A DNA stretch of 64,000 nucleotides from Nitratiruptor sp. SB155-2 (GCF_000010325.1 NC_009662.1:764501-828500); one strand, 5' to 3'. Positions 10,987 to 21,078 are shown, numbered from the stretch's first letter. Numbers and translations are program-made. Notes: generated by a model from the sequence alone, not told the origin.

Positions 10987-11726
10987 TTATCTACCTTGTA
11001 GGAAAATCCCCTTTTTTCAACTTCATGGATAATGTAATCAAACCACTCCTTTGCCATTTTCTTGTCATAAGAAGCGATGGAGAGTACATCCATATATTGT
11101 CCATTGTTCATAGAAGGCAGTGATGAAAACTCGATCTCTTTCGGAATTTTTTGCATGATATCTAAAAGATCGTTTTCGCTAGCATCAATACAGATGGAGT
11201 ATCGGAATTTTTCTCTATTTTTTGGAAAAAATAGATCGAGTGCCTGTCGGACCATAGGATGGGCCATTTCGGGGAAACCAGGAACAAAGAAGAATCTATT
11301 TTCAATATAAAACCCTGGCACATTGTTGACAGGGTTGTCCAAAAGCTTTGCCCCTTTTGGAAGCATCGCCATATTGATACGATAAGGATAGGCAGCCTCT
11401 TTGAATTGATCAATTATGCGCCTTTTTGCCTCTGGATGTTCATACAGCTTTCCATCTCCAAAAACTTTTGCTGCTACCATTCTTGTATGATCATCGGGGG
11501 TGGCTCCTATGCCACCAAAACTAAAAAGAACGCTATTTGGATCGCTTTTAATGAGTCTATAGAATGATTCCATTAAAGCGGGATCGTCTTCTATGATAGA
11601 GGATGCTTTGAGAGTGAAGCCGCGTTTGAGCAGTTCATCTCTCAAAAACGGGAAGTGTTTATCTACTCTTCGACCGTTCAGTATTTCCGTACCTATGATA
11701 ATGGCATAGAAATTAGGCGTTTTCAT
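10977..11726 (-). CDS. CinA N-terminal-type (MoaB/MogA fold) protein, COG1058
   Basis: A 249-residue protein with the molybdopterin-binding-like fold of the CinA N-terminal domain: [18 protein letters not shown] at the start, [14 protein letters not shown] near residue 89, and [22 protein letters not shown] near residue 150. In CinA this domain is an ADP-ribose pyrophosphatase-like unit joined to a nicotinamide-nucleotide deamidase; the deamidase half is absent, so the protein is the short stand-alone form. It overlaps adk by 14 bases and DUF503 by 10. Its precise substrate is unknown. Confidence 0.85.
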   Translation of the reverse strand: MKTPNFYAIIIGTEILNGRRVDKHFPFLRDELLKRGFTLKASSIIEDDPALMESFYRLIKSDPNSVLFSFGGIGATPDDHTRMVAAKVFGDGKLYEHPEAKRRIIDQFKEAAYPYRINMAMLPKGAKLLDNPVNNVPGFYIENRFFFVPGFPEMAHPMVRQALDLFFPKNREKFRYSICIDASENDLLDIMQKIPKEIEFSSLPSMNNGQYMDVLSIASYDKKMAKEWFDYIIHEVEKRGFSYKVDNCR

Positions 11727-12297
11727 CGATTTTTTGCAAGATGAAACTTTCCATATCTGCTACGATCTCTTCAATGGTTCGTTCACCATCTATTTTTTTC
11801 AGTAGCCCTTTTTTTTCATAGAACTCTTCTATCTGATTGAGTGGTTCAAGATAGAGTTTCATTCGGTTGTTGAAAACCTCTACATTGTCATCGGCACCTC
11901 TTGCTCGACCGAGTACTCGTTCACGGGCTGTCTCTTCGCTTACAACCACTTCGATGACAGCTTCTAGTTTGATAGAAGGATTTTCTTGAAGCATCTTGTC
12001 CAAAGCTTCCATCTGCTCGACACTTCTTGGAAAACCGTCGATGATAATAACCTCTTTATCGCTGTTTAAGATAGCGTTTTTGATGGTATCCATGACGATT
12101 TCAAGAGGAACCAACTGTCCATTGTCTATAAAACTGGCAATTGTTGCTCCAAGTGGTGTTCCTTTTTTAACCTCTTCTCGTAAAAGATCGCCTGTAGAGT
12201 AGTGGGCAATCAAATCACTATGCTTTTTCGCAATGATTTCGGCATCTGTCGTTTTTCCACTTCCCGGTGCACCTATGATTAAAAACAGTTTTTTCAT
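11713..12297 (-). CDS. adk: Adenylate kinase
   Basis: A 194-residue nucleoside monophosphate kinase (ATP + AMP to 2 ADP). The P-loop GAPGSGKTT begins at residue 8; [10 protein letters not shown], the AMP-binding [13 protein letters not shown] and RARGADDN (start of the lid) are present. The lid is short, as in the short-form adenylate kinases. I start at ATG 12297, which has AGGAGA eight bases upstream; an in-frame ATG at 12348 would add 17 residues before the P-loop and has no clear ribosome-binding site. Lies 13 bases after feoA and overlaps the cinA-like gene. Confidence 0.95.
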   Translation of the reverse strand: MKKLFLIIGAPGSGKTTDAEIIAKKHSDLIAHYSTGDLLREEVKKGTPLGATIASFIDNGQLVPLEIVMDTIKNAILNSDKEVIIIDGFPRSVEQMEALDKMLQENPSIKLEAVIEVVVSEETARERVLGRARGADDNVEVFNNRMKLYLEPLNQIEEFYEKKGLLKKIDGERTIEEIVADMESFILQKIDENA

Positions 12298-12310
12298 ACT
12301 ATCGTCTCCT

Positions 12311-12535
12311 TTAGATATATTCGACTCTGATTTTGTCTGCCTGTCCACGGCATAAAGCGATTTTTGTCCCGTTGACTTCTATTTGAATAGGGCCAAAAAA
12401 ACTTTTATTCTGGACGTATACTACATCTCCTCGTCTAAGGCCCATCGATTCGAGTTTGCATTTGAACTCGTCACAATCTTTCTCAAAACCCAAAACTCGT
12501 ACCTGACTTCCTTGTCTGGCCTCACTGAGCTTCAT
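12311..12535 (-). CDS. FeoA-domain protein, separate from feoB
   Basis: A 74-residue SH3-like FeoA-family protein: [14 protein letters not shown], the [16 protein letters not shown] core and the C-terminal [23 protein letters not shown]. FeoA partners FeoB in ferrous iron uptake. This copy is not beside feoB; it overlaps the 3' end of aspS by 14 bases and precedes adk. A second feoA lies at 43924-44148 within the feoB operon. Co-transcription with housekeeping genes suggests constitutive expression. Whether it serves FeoB or another partner cannot be seen. Confidence 0.88.
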   Translation of the reverse strand: MKLSEARQGSQVRVLGFEKDCDEFKCKLESMGLRRGDVVYVQNKSFFGPIQIEVNGTKIALCRGQADKIRVEYI

Positions 12536-14309
12536 ACTTTTTCGGTTCTCTTATTCTAATATGGAGCTCTTTGAGTTGTTCCGGATCAACTTTACTTGGT
12601 GCCTGGGTCAACAGGCACTGCGCTTTTTGTGTTTTTGGAAAAGCGATCACGTCACGGATATTGTCCCGTTTTGTCAAAAGCATCACGAGTCTGTCAAATC
12701 CAAGTGCAAATCCTCCGTGAGGAGGCGCTCCAAATTTGAGTGCATCGAGTAAGAATCCGAACTTCTCTTTTGCCTCTTCATCGCCGATTCCCAAAATTTC
12801 AAAAATTTTCTTTTGGATTTCCGGCTTGTGGATACGGATACTTCCTCCGCCAAGCTCTACACCATTGAGTACGATATCGTATGCCTGGCTTGTCATGGCT
12901 TCGTAGTCTTCGGTATCGATATTTTTTGGCATGGTGAAAGGGTGGTGCAGGGCTTTTATCTTCACCTCTCCCTCTTCAATCTCAAACATTGGAAAATCGA
13001 CAATCCAGACAAATTCAAATCTGTCATGGTCAATGAGTCCAAGTTTTTTTGCCACTTCGTTTCTCAATCTTCCCATATAGTCAAGAACGATCTTTTTGGG
13101 GCCTGCACCAAAGAATATAAGATCGCCAGTTTCTACTGCACATCGATCGACTAGCGCTTTTTTCTCTTCATCGCTTAAAAATTTTACGATAGGACCTTGC
13201 AAGTCGCCATCTTCTTTCACTTTGACCCAAGCAAGGCCCTTTGCGCCAAATTTTGCTACGAAGCTGGTCAATGCATCGATATCTTTTCGCGTTAACGCAT
13301 CTGCTCCGCCTTTGACAGGAAGTGCTTTGATTCGGTTGAGCTTTTTGTACTGGGCGATATCTCGAAAAACTTTGAGTTCAGTGTTTTCAAAAATGTCGAT
13401 AACATCGACAAGTTCAAGACCAAACCGTAAATCCGGTTTATCGCTACCATACTTTTCCATGGCTTCTTTGTATGGCATTCGTCTAATTGGAGTTTTTACT
13501 TCTACGCCCGCAGCTTCGAAAATCGATTTGATAAGTCCTTCTGCAACTTCGATAACTTCATCTTCTGTGCAGAAACTCATCTCAACATCTATCTGGGTGA
13601 ATTCGGGTTGTCTATCGGCTCTGAGGTCTTCATCCCGGAAACATTTTGCAATCTGAAAGTAGCGATCAAATCCTGCAACCATCAAAAGCTGCTTGAAAAG
13701 CTGCGGTGATTGAGGCAAGGCATAAAATTCCCCAGGATAGAGTCTGCTTGGAACAAGATAGTCCCTTGCACCTTCCGGAGTCGATTTAGTCAAAATAGGC
13801 GTTTCTACTTCCAAGAAGCCGTTTTTATCCAAAAAGTTTCTGGCCGCAATAGCGACTTTGCTTCGAAGCTCAAAGGTGTTGAAAGCCTCTTTTGTCCGAA
13901 GATCGAGATACCGGTATTTGAGCCTAATCTCTTCATTCACGGTGTTGTCGCCAATCAAAAATGGCAGTGGTTCACTCTCGTTTTCTATTACAAGCTCATC
14001 GACAACGACTTCTATTTTTCCGGTTTTCAGTTTCGGGTTTTCAAGGCCTTCGCCTCTGAGGCGAACTTTTCCTTTTGCAATCAACACATACTCGTCCCGT
14101 ACACGTGTGGCGATTTTATGTGCCTCTTTACTGTCTGCCGGGTCACAGACGAGCTGTACAAGACCCGTTTTGTCTCTAAGGTCAATGAAGATGACCCCAC
14201 CATGATCTCTGTAGCTGTTGGCCCAGCCACAAAGTACCACCTCTTTGCCTATATCTTTTTCATTCAATTCTGCGCAATAGTCGGTTCTCAACCCTCTTCC
14301 TTTGAACAA
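12522..14309 (-). CDS. aspS: Aspartyl-tRNA synthetase
   Basis: A 595-residue class II synthetase of the long bacterial AspRS type: N-terminal OB-fold anticodon-binding domain (about 1-105), motif 2 in [18 protein letters not shown], the GAD insertion domain (about 285-420), and motif 3 in [14 protein letters not shown]. Campylobacterota usually lack asparaginyl-tRNA synthetase and rely on GatCAB, so this enzyme may be non-discriminating (charging tRNA-Asn as well); that is inference from the group. Begins the minus-strand operon aspS-feoA-adk-cinA-DUF503-ppa and is divergent from nadK across 75 bases. Confidence 0.97.
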   Translation of the reverse strand: MFKGRGLRTDYCAELNEKDIGKEVVLCGWANSYRDHGGVIFIDLRDKTGLVQLVCDPADSKEAHKIATRVRDEYVLIAKGKVRLRGEGLENPKLKTGKIEVVVDELVIENESEPLPFLIGDNTVNEEIRLKYRYLDLRTKEAFNTFELRSKVAIAARNFLDKNGFLEVETPILTKSTPEGARDYLVPSRLYPGEFYALPQSPQLFKQLLMVAGFDRYFQIAKCFRDEDLRADRQPEFTQIDVEMSFCTEDEVIEVAEGLIKSIFEAAGVEVKTPIRRMPYKEAMEKYGSDKPDLRFGLELVDVIDIFENTELKVFRDIAQYKKLNRIKALPVKGGADALTRKDIDALTSFVAKFGAKGLAWVKVKEDGDLQGPIVKFLSDEEKKALVDRCAVETGDLIFFGAGPKKIVLDYMGRLRNEVAKKLGLIDHDRFEFVWIVDFPMFEIEEGEVKIKALHHPFTMPKNIDTEDYEAMTSQAYDIVLNGVELGGGSIRIHKPEIQKKIFEILGIGDEEAKEKFGFLLDALKFGAPPHGGFALGFDRLVMLLTKRDNIRDVIAFPKTQKAQCLLTQAPSKVDPEQLKELHIRIREPKKYEAQ

Positions 14310-14384
14310 TTTTGGGGCAATTATACAAAAAAACCTCTTATGTTAAAATACATATAGAAAATGTAATGATGGAAGTGAGAGAAT

Positions 14385-15227
14385 ATGAAACTCGATTGCG
14401 TAGGTGTAGTGATAAAACCAGGCGGATCCGATCTGAAGGGTGTTTATAAAAAGATTAAAAAGATTTTTGAAAAAGAGCATATTCGTGTGGAAATCGATAA
14501 AGCAAGTGCTCAGATCATCGGTGAAAAAGATGGGCATAGCTTTGATGAGCTGTGTAAAAAGTGTGATATGCTCCTTTCCCTTGGAGGTGATGGGACACTT
14601 ATTTCGGTAGCAAGAAGGAGTTATGCACACCACAAGCCTGTACTTGGAGTCAATGTTGGTACTTTGGGTTTTTTAACGGACATTCGACCAGATCAAGTGG
14701 AGGATTTTGTCAAAAAACTCAAAAAAGGTGAATACAGAATCGATGAGCGGATGATGATAGAGATATCGATATTGGGAAAACGGGAAAAAATTGTCGCTTT
14801 CAATGACGTTGTAGTCACGAGGCCTGCCGTTTCGAAAATGATCTATATCGATGCGGTGAGTAACGATGTACTGCTCAATAGCTACTATGGAGATGGTTTG
14901 ATCATTTCTACTCCTACCGGATCGACTGCGTATAATCTCTCTGCGGGAGGACCAGTCGTGTATCCGTTTACGGAAGCAATCGTTTTCACTCCGATATGTC
15001 CTCATTCACTCACCCAAAGACCTCTTGTCTTGCCAAGTGATTTTGAGATCAAAGTGACTACAAAAAGCAAATCGGCACTTTTGGTGATAGATGGTCAAGA
15101 TATGTATGAGTTTACGCCCGAAGATATTGTATTGGTCCGAAAAGCGCCTGTAGGGGCGAAGTTGATACATCGGGTGGAGAGAAACTACTTCAATGTCTTG
15201 AGAGAAAAATTGGGTTGGGGCATATAG
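14385..15227 (+). CDS. nadK: NAD kinase
   Basis: A 280-residue ATP-NAD kinase that makes NADP+. Motifs visible: LSLGGDGTLISVAR (GGDGT at about 65-70), NVGTLGFLTDI, and the dinucleotide-binding STPTGSTAYNLSAGGPVVYP near residue 180. The gene is the first of a 13-gene plus-strand run ending with mrdA; recN begins on the very next base after its stop. A TAAAAT -10-like sequence lies about 40 bases upstream in the gap to the divergent aspS gene. Confidence 0.96.
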   Translation: MKLDCVGVVIKPGGSDLKGVYKKIKKIFEKEHIRVEIDKASAQIIGEKDGHSFDELCKKCDMLLSLGGDGTLISVARRSYAHHKPVLGVNVGTLGFLTDIRPDQVEDFVKKLKKGEYRIDERMMIEISILGKREKIVAFNDVVVTRPAVSKMIYIDAVSNDVLLNSYYGDGLIISTPTGSTAYNLSAGGPVVYPFTEAIVFTPICPHSLTQRPLVLPSDFEIKVTTKSKSALLVIDGQDMYEFTPEDIVLVRKAPVGAKLIHRVERNYFNVLREKLGWGI

Positions 15228-16751
15228 GTGATAGAGCGTTTATACATTAAAAACTATCTTACCTTTGAAGAGGAGACGCTGGAGTTTTCTCAAGGTCTGA
15301 TGGTCTTCACGGGTCCCAGTGGGGCGGGAAAAAGTCTTATAATCAAAGCCTTGCTTTCTCTTTTTGGACTTGCTCCTTTGGAAGCAAAAGTTGCAGAGGC
15401 GGTTTTGGATACGGAGTTAGAGAGTGAAGCTCTGGATATCGATCCTGATGAGAATATCATCATACGAGGAATAAAGAAGGAGAAGATTCGTTTTTTTCTC
15501 AATGATCAAACGATATCGAAAAAAAGCCTACAGCATATTTTCCAACATTATATAGCCTATCTCAATCCGAAGGATTCCAATTTCTTCTCTAGTGCTCATG
15601 TCTTGCAGATGATAGATGATTATGTTCAAGAGCCAGACTTTTTGTCTTTGAAACAATCGCTTGCGCAGCAGGTAAAAGAGTTGTTTGATTTGAAAACGGA
15701 GCTCTCTTTGATTGAAGAGAATGAGAAAAAACGTGAAGAGCTCAAAGAGTTTTTAGAGTACGAGATACAAAAAATAGATTCTGTCGCTCCAGAACCCGGC
15801 GAGTATGAGCGACTGATGGAGATCAAAAAGGAACTTTCCAAAAAAGAGAAAATTACGGAAGCCATTCAAAAAGCGCAGCTCATTTTTGAATACGAAGGAT
15901 ATGTAAACGAGGCTTTGGAGCTGTTGGATGAAGAGAGCCAATTGTTTGACGAAGCGATGAATTGGCTCAAAGAGATCTTCGCTACAGCTCTGGAACATCT
16001 TGAAGAGTTGGACGAGCTTGATATCGAATCTATTTTGGAACGCATTGAAGCGCTTTCCTCACTGAAAAGACGATATGGGAGCATTGAAGAAGCGTTGAAT
16101 GTTCGCAAAGAGAAACAGAAAGAGCTCGAAAAGATAATGAACCTGGAGTTTGAAAAGGAGCATCTGGAGCAAAAGATTGTACAGCTGGATCAATCGTGTA
16201 TGCAACTAGCTCAAAAAATTTCGAAGATGAGAAAAGATGCCGCAAAAAGATTTACAGAAAAGATCAATGCATATCTTAAACCTTTAAAGCTTTCCAATGT
16301 TTCTATACGGTTTTTTGAAAAAGAGTTGGATAAAACTGGGATAGATAAAGTCGAGGTCACGCTTGAATCTGTACCTTTTGAAAAGATAAGTTCTGGGGAG
16401 TATAACAGGCTCAGACTTGCTTTTATGGCGGCTTGGAGTGATGTGAAATCCAAAAGTGGTGTTTTGGTTTTAGATGAGATCGATGCCAATGTAAGTGGCG
16501 AGGAGTCTATGGCCGTAGCAAAAATTTTAAAAAAACTTTCCAAAGATTATCAGATTTTTGCTATCAGTCACCAAGCCCAATTGGCCAGCCTGGCCGATAA
16601 GCACTTTTTAGTGACAAAAAGTGATAAAAGCAGTGTGAAAGAACTCAATGAAAATGAACGTATCCAAGAGATAGCAAGAATCATCAGCGGAGAGAAGATA
16701 ACGCCAGAAGCGATAGAGTTTGCAAAAAAGATGCGAAAGGAGAGTCGTTGA
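15228..16751 (+). CDS. recN: DNA repair ATPase RecN
   Basis: A 507-residue SMC-like ATPase: Walker A in TGPSGAGKS near residue 31, a long central coiled coil (about 130-355, rich in Glu/Lys), the signature SSGEYNRLRLA and Walker B VLVLDEIDANVSG near residue 410. It is somewhat shorter than E. coli RecN (553), mainly in the coiled coil. RecN promotes double-strand-break repair with RecA. The start is GTG 15228, directly after the nadK stop. Nad kinase followed by recN is a recurrent bacterial gene order. Confidence 0.94.
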   Translation: MIERLYIKNYLTFEEETLEFSQGLMVFTGPSGAGKSLIIKALLSLFGLAPLEAKVAEAVLDTELESEALDIDPDENIIIRGIKKEKIRFFLNDQTISKKSLQHIFQHYIAYLNPKDSNFFSSAHVLQMIDDYVQEPDFLSLKQSLAQQVKELFDLKTELSLIEENEKKREELKEFLEYEIQKIDSVAPEPGEYERLMEIKKELSKKEKITEAIQKAQLIFEYEGYVNEALELLDEESQLFDEAMNWLKEIFATALEHLEELDELDIESILERIEALSSLKRRYGSIEEALNVRKEKQKELEKIMNLEFEKEHLEQKIVQLDQSCMQLAQKISKMRKDAAKRFTEKINAYLKPLKLSNVSIRFFEKELDKTGIDKVEVTLESVPFEKISSGEYNRLRLAFMAAWSDVKSKSGVLVLDEIDANVSGEESMAVAKILKKLSKDYQIFAISHQAQLASLADKHFLVTKSDKSSVKELNENERIQEIARIISGEKITPEAIEFAKKMRKESR

Positions 16752-17518
16752 TTATCGATACACATACCCATCTGGACCATAAGATGTTCCAAGAAGATGT
16801 AGATGAAGTGATACAAAGAGCGAAAGAAGCGGGAGTGAAACGTTTCATCATTCCAGGAGCCGATCCCAAAGATTTGCCAAGAGCAGTGGAACTGGCTCAA
16901 AAATATGATGAGGTCTTTTTTGCAGTTGGTGTTCATCCATATGATATAGACTATTTTGATGAGTCTTTGTTTACAACCTATGCAAAACATGAGAAGTGTG
17001 TTGCGATTGGTGAGTGTGGTCTTGATTACTACAGACTTCCAAAAGATGTAGAAGAAAAAGAGGTTATAAAAAATCGGCAAAAAGAGATTTTTGAAAAACA
17101 GATTGAGATAGCGAATGAACTCGATCTTCCTTTGATTGTCCATATCCGTGAAGCGAGCAGTGACGCAAAAGAGATTTTGGAACGAAAAAGCGGTCCTCGA
17201 GGAGGTGTGCTTCACTGCTATAATGCAAGTCCGATTCTGTTGGAACTCAGTGATCGATTCTATTATGGAATCGGTGGAGTTGTGACTTTTAAAAATGCAA
17301 AAAAATTGGTACAGATTTTGCCTGAAATTCCTCTAAACAGAATTGTACTAGAGACAGATGCTCCCTATTTAACGCCAGAACCTTATCGTGGAAAGAGAAA
17401 TGAGCCTGCATATTTGCAGTACGTTGTACAAAAGATAGCGCAGATTCTTAACGCACAACCTAAAGAGATAGAAGAGATAACGACACATAATGCAAAAAAA
17501 CTTTTTCATATAGTATAA
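16748..17518 (+). CDS. tatD: TatD-family metal-dependent hydrolase
   Basis: A 256-residue TIM-barrel hydrolase of the TatD/YcfH family (metal-dependent DNase activity in characterised members). Metal ligands are seen in DTHTHLDH (residues 4-11), GECGLDYY, IVHIREAS, LHCYNAS and the closing ETDAPYLTPEPYRG. The start is TTG 16748, overlapping the recN stop as TTGA; no upstream alternative reads into the conserved N-terminus. Exact physiological substrate is not determined by sequence. Confidence 0.93.
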   Translation: MIIDTHTHLDHKMFQEDVDEVIQRAKEAGVKRFIIPGADPKDLPRAVELAQKYDEVFFAVGVHPYDIDYFDESLFTTYAKHEKCVAIGECGLDYYRLPKDVEEKEVIKNRQKEIFEKQIEIANELDLPLIVHIREASSDAKEILERKSGPRGGVLHCYNASPILLELSDRFYYGIGGVVTFKNAKKLVQILPEIPLNRIVLETDAPYLTPEPYRGKRNEPAYLQYVVQKIAQILNAQPKEIEEITTHNAKKLFHIV

Positions 17519-17537
17519 TAGCGCAAAAGGGAGAAGA

Positions 17538-18749
17538 ATGCGTTTTTTTTTCATACTTTTTTTTGTTGTCAATTTCAGCTTTGCTTCTTTGAGTTTCAAT
17601 AGAAATACAACCATTTACAATCACGTACTAAAAAGCCTCGATATACCTCAAAAATTTATCTATACGAGAAATTTTCACACAATCCAACAGGAGTTCAAAC
17701 GGTATCGCAAATCCCATTTTTTTGATGTTTCAAGAACAGAAACCTATTTTGTACCAGATCTCATAAAGATCATCAATGCCCAGAATATTCCAGATGTATT
17801 TTTATTTATGGCTCTGGCAGAATCAGGTTTTGCCATCCATGCAAAATCGAGAAAGAAAGCGATAGGGTTATGGCAGTTTATGCCTGCAACAGCTAAAAAA
17901 TTTGGACTCAGAGTCGATGAGTTTGTTGATGAGAGAAAAGATCCTTACAAATCCACGAATGCGGCCATCAAATATCTCAAACATCTCCATACGATATTTG
18001 GAAAATGGTATCTTGCTGCATTGGCATACAATTGTGGTGAAGGTCGGGTTTTAAAAGCGATAAAAAAGGCCGGGACGGATGATATTGTAACTTTGATCGA
18101 TCCGAAAAAGCGCTATCTTCCAAAAGAGAGCAGGCGCTATATCTACAAAATAGTCATGTTGGCCTTAATGGCAAACGATGCGAGATATCAGCTCAATGCA
18201 GATTTGGCCTATATTTTGCTTCGAGGCGAAGAGTATGATGTGATTCCCGTACAAGTAAAAGGTGCAGAACTTCTTGGATATATCAGCGATTCCATACGAC
18301 TCAATTACAACTACCTTAAAGAGCTCAACCCTCATCTTAAAAGAGCCTTTACACCACCCGATGTTCAAAAATACACTATTTACATCCCACGAATGAAATA
18401 TAACGATTTCAAGCGTTTTTACAAACCTTCCAATTTTGCTGAGGGATTTCTTACACATCGCGTGAAAAAAGGGGAATCGCTCTATAAAATTGCAAGAAAA
18501 TATGGGGTGAAAGTATCGATGTTGAAGCGCTTTAACAATTTAAACCGAAGTATGATTCGTATCGGACAAAAACTGATAGTGCCTATTCCAAAGAAAATCA
18601 TCAAAAAAAGAGTGTACAGAGTCAAAAAGGGCGATACGCTGACGTTCATTGCAAAAAAATTTGGTGTAACTGCGCATAAAATAAAGCAGTGGAATAAAAA
18701 AAGAGATAGCAGACTTCGCATAGGAGAGGCACTTGTTATCTACAATTAA
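17538..18749 (+). CDS. mltD: Membrane-bound lytic murein transglycosylase (MltD-like) with two LysM repeats
   Basis: A 403-residue exported enzyme that cleaves glycan strands to 1,6-anhydro-MurNAc. Signal peptide at residues 1-16 (no lipobox cysteine seen), a lysozyme-like SLT domain with the catalytic Glu95 in ALAESGF followed by GLWQFMPATAKKFGL and ALAYNCGEGRV, and two C-terminal LysM domains (about 305-348 and 358-401, each starting RVKKGE/DSLYKIA or TLTFIA) for peptidoglycan binding. E. coli MltD has the same layout and a lipobox; here anchoring may be lost. It overlaps the rlpA start by 17 bases, a pairing of two glycan-strand enzymes. Confidence 0.92.
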   Translation: MRFFFILFFVVNFSFASLSFNRNTTIYNHVLKSLDIPQKFIYTRNFHTIQQEFKRYRKSHFFDVSRTETYFVPDLIKIINAQNIPDVFLFMALAESGFAIHAKSRKKAIGLWQFMPATAKKFGLRVDEFVDERKDPYKSTNAAIKYLKHLHTIFGKWYLAALAYNCGEGRVLKAIKKAGTDDIVTLIDPKKRYLPKESRRYIYKIVMLALMANDARYQLNADLAYILLRGEEYDVIPVQVKGAELLGYISDSIRLNYNYLKELNPHLKRAFTPPDVQKYTIYIPRMKYNDFKRFYKPSNFAEGFLTHRVKKGESLYKIARKYGVKVSMLKRFNNLNRSMIRIGQKLIVPIPKKIIKKRVYRVKKGDTLTFIAKKFGVTAHKIKQWNKKRDSRLRIGEALVIYN

Positions 18750-19515
18750 ATATGTCGTTTTTTTCCTCATCGCACTTGTTTTTGCAGGATGCGGTGCGAG
18801 TGTTTCCACTCTATCCTATTCGATGCATCAAGGAAGTTACGGAGAAATCAACGACTCTCCTGCAGTCCATAGAGCTACAATGCGTCCCTATGTCGTCAAT
18901 GGTGTGCGGTACTATCCTACCGTTGTAGAAGTAGGGACGAAATATAGAGGAATTGCAAGTTGGTATGGCCCAAATTTTCATGGAAAAAAAACGAGTAATG
19001 GCGAGACTTACAACATGTATGATTATACAGCGGCCCATAAAACCCTTCCTATGAATACAATGGTACGAGTGACAAATCTCAATAACGGGAAGAGTACGGT
19101 GGTACGCATCAACGATAGAGGGCCATTTGTTGGCAATAGAATCATCGATCTTTCCTACAGTGCGGCGAAAAAAATAGGTATGGTCAAAACTGGAACGGCT
19201 CCAGTTGAACTTGAAGTTCTTGGATTTGGTGGAAAGGTGGAAAACCTGCCAGGTGTACCCAAACGAAGTGTCGTTTTAAGCAATTTTGCTGTACAGATTG
19301 GATCATTTAGGCGATACCAAGGGGCAAAAATCACAAGGAATCGCAATATGTTGGTACAAGGCAGATACAAAGCGGTTATCAAAAAATTCTATGTGAATGG
19401 CTTGCCTTTATACCGTGTATGGCTTACAGGCTTTCGTAGCGAAAAAGAGGCCCGGGATTTCATTGCGCAAGGATTGTATCCTGGAGCATTCATCATAAGG
19501 AACAGCAATGATTAA
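18733..19515 (+). CDS. rlpA: RlpA-like septal lytic transglycosylase lipoprotein
   Basis: A 260-residue lipoprotein: signal ending in the lipobox LVFAGC (Cys20), a double-psi beta-barrel domain (about 72-160; GIASWYGPNFHGKKTSNGE, AAHKTLP, RINDRGPF and the following DLS) and a C-terminal SPOR domain (about 185-258) that binds denuded glycan at the division site. The catalytic Asp of the DRGPF motif is present. Known RlpA cleaves denuded septal glycans. The TTG start at 18733 lies inside the end of mltD. Confidence 0.92.
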   Translation: MLSTIKYVVFFLIALVFAGCGASVSTLSYSMHQGSYGEINDSPAVHRATMRPYVVNGVRYYPTVVEVGTKYRGIASWYGPNFHGKKTSNGETYNMYDYTAAHKTLPMNTMVRVTNLNNGKSTVVRINDRGPFVGNRIIDLSYSAAKKIGMVKTGTAPVELEVLGFGGKVENLPGVPKRSVVLSNFAVQIGSFRRYQGAKITRNRNMLVQGRYKAVIKKFYVNGLPLYRVWLTGFRSEKEARDFIAQGLYPGAFIIRNSND

Positions 19516-20080
19516 AATAGAGAGACAAACAAAAGAGACAGATATCGTCGTTGAATTGAATGTTGATGGAAAAGGAAAATCAGATATTGATACCGGTATC
19601 GGTTTTTTTGATCATATGCTCGAATCCTTTGCAAAACATGCACGTTTTGATGTTAAAGTCGTTTGCAAAGGGGATATCCACGTCGATTTCCACCACAGCG
19701 TGGAAGATGTGGGAATCGTTTTGGGGCAAGCTTTCTACCAGTCAGTATTTCCGGTTCACAACAAAGAGCGTTTTGGCGATGCGGTGATCGTTATGGATGA
19801 GAGTGCGGTAGAGTGTGCAATAGATCTTTCCAACAGACCTTTTTTGGTTTATGAGGTGGATATTGACGGTACAATTGGCCAGTTTGATGCGGAACTCATT
19901 GAAGAGTTTTTCCGAGCTTTTGTTTTCAATGCTAGGATCACTGCCCATATCATTCAAAAAAGAGGCAAAAATAGACACCATCTTGCCGAAGCATCTTTCA
20001 AAGCATTAGCTGTTGCTCTAAGACGTGCTCTTGCAGAAGACAAAAGAGCGGGAATGCCAAGTACAAAAGGCGTTTTATGA
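19508..20080 (+). CDS. hisB: Imidazoleglycerol-phosphate dehydratase
   Basis: A 190-residue monofunctional HisB (step 6 of histidine biosynthesis). Metal-binding histidine motifs occur as GIGFFDHMLESFAKHA, DFHHSVEDVGI and HIIQKRGKNRHHLAEASFKALA. It lacks the phosphatase half of the E. coli bifunctional protein. It is embedded in an envelope operon between rlpA and kdsC, overlapping both (8 and 4 bases), so histidine synthesis is transcribed apart from the rest of the pathway, which is not in this window. Confidence 0.97.
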   Translation: MIKIERQTKETDIVVELNVDGKGKSDIDTGIGFFDHMLESFAKHARFDVKVVCKGDIHVDFHHSVEDVGIVLGQAFYQSVFPVHNKERFGDAVIVMDESAVECAIDLSNRPFLVYEVDIDGTIGQFDAELIEEFFRAFVFNARITAHIIQKRGKNRHHLAEASFKALAVALRRALAEDKRAGMPSTKGVL

Positions 20081-20577
20081 TTGAGCTTTTGGTACTCGAT
20101 GTAGATGGTTGTATGACAGATGGCTCGATTACGTATACGAATTCTTTAGATGAAGCGAAAAGCTTTAACATTAAAGATGGTTTTGCAATCGTCCAATGGT
20201 TGAGATTGGGGAAAAAAGTCGCAATTATTACAGGAAGAACATCGAAAATAGTTGAATACAGAGCAAAGGAACTGGGTATAGAGTACCTATATCAGAGAGT
20301 AAAGCGTAAAGAAGAGAAACTTTTTGAACTGTGCCAAAAACTTTCTATCCCTCTTGAGAATGTCGCTGCAATAGGGGATGATCTGAATGACTATAGATTG
20401 CTAAAACATGTTGGGCTCTCTTTTGCACCTGCAGATGCGGTCGATTTTATCAAAAAGCATGTGGATATTGTTCTTGCCAAAGGCGGTGGCAAAGGAGCTG
20501 TGCGGGAAATGATCGAGTATCTTCTTCGGCAAGACGGATTATATGAAGAGTATCTTTCGTTCTGGATAGGGGAGTGA
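20077..20577 (+). CDS. kdsC: 3-deoxy-D-manno-octulosonate-8-phosphate phosphatase KdsC
   Basis: A 166-residue HAD phosphatase of the cap-less C0 type: nucleophile Asp8 and Asp10 in LVLDVDGCMTDG, Thr in ITGRTSK, Lys around RVKRKEEK and acidic motif GDDLNDYRLL. It releases phosphate from KDO-8-phosphate for the lipopolysaccharide core. The adjoining lptC and lptA (the same order as E. coli kdsC-lptC-lptA) make the assignment firm. Confidence 0.95.
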   Translation: MIELLVLDVDGCMTDGSITYTNSLDEAKSFNIKDGFAIVQWLRLGKKVAIITGRTSKIVEYRAKELGIEYLYQRVKRKEEKLFELCQKLSIPLENVAAIGDDLNDYRLLKHVGLSFAPADAVDFIKKHVDIVLAKGGGKGAVREMIEYLLRQDGLYEEYLSFWIGE

Positions 20578-21078
20578 TTGCGATACTTTCTCTTTTTAGG
20601 TCTTATCGTATGCTATCTTCTTGTCTGGTTCATTTTCTTTAAACCTTTCAAATATGAAGTACGTCCGAGTGTTCAAGAGAGTGTAGTTTTTTACGATTTT
20701 TTATATCGTTCTTTTGCAATTGACGGCAGTTCATTTGTCCTACAAGGTAAAAAAGGAGTTAAAAGGTCAAAAGAGATAGAGGTCATACAGCCCATAGCAT
20801 ATCGAAATGGTGAGAAAATAACAGCTCAAAAGGGTATATTTCATCAAGATAAAAACAGTATCGACCTTTTTGATAAAATCGTTTATCTGGGAAAAGAGTA
20901 CACTTTGAAGAGCTCAAAAGCACATTATGATATAAGCAGTGAGATTTTGAGCATTGATTCACCGTTTGTAATAGAGTCGGATAGATATACGATTTTTGGT
21001 AAAGAGCTCAAAGTTAATAAAAAACTTGGTAGAATTTGGTCAAAAAAAGTGAAAGCAATCATAAAGAGTGAAGAATGA
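20578..21078 (+). CDS. lptC: LPS export protein LptC
   Basis: A 166-residue protein with one N-terminal membrane anchor (about residues 3-20) and a periplasmic beta-rich domain, the LptC layout. LptC links the LptBFG ABC transporter in the inner membrane to the periplasmic LptA bridge. Sequence identity in this family is weak; the call leans on size, topology and placement between kdsC and lptA. The start is TTG 20578 with GGGGAG just upstream, directly following the kdsC stop. Confidence 0.85.
   Translation: MRYFLFLGLIVCYLLVWFIFFKPFKYEVRPSVQESVVFYDFLYRSFAIDGSSFVLQGKKGVKRSKEIEVIQPIAYRNGEKITAQKGIFHQDKNSIDLFDKIVYLGKEYTLKSSKAHYDISSEILSIDSPFVIESDRYTIFGKELKVNKKLGRIWSKKVKAIIKSEE

Noticed and set aside
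13096-14357. Two long plus-strand open frames (13096-13656 and 13710-14357) opposite aspS
   Set aside because: They are mirror frames of the conserved aspS gene; they have no recognisable domains and unusual composition.
16568-17215. Minus-strand open frame of 215 codons opposite recN/tatD
   Set aside because: It covers two well-conserved genes on the other strand and its translation shows no family or ribosome-binding site.
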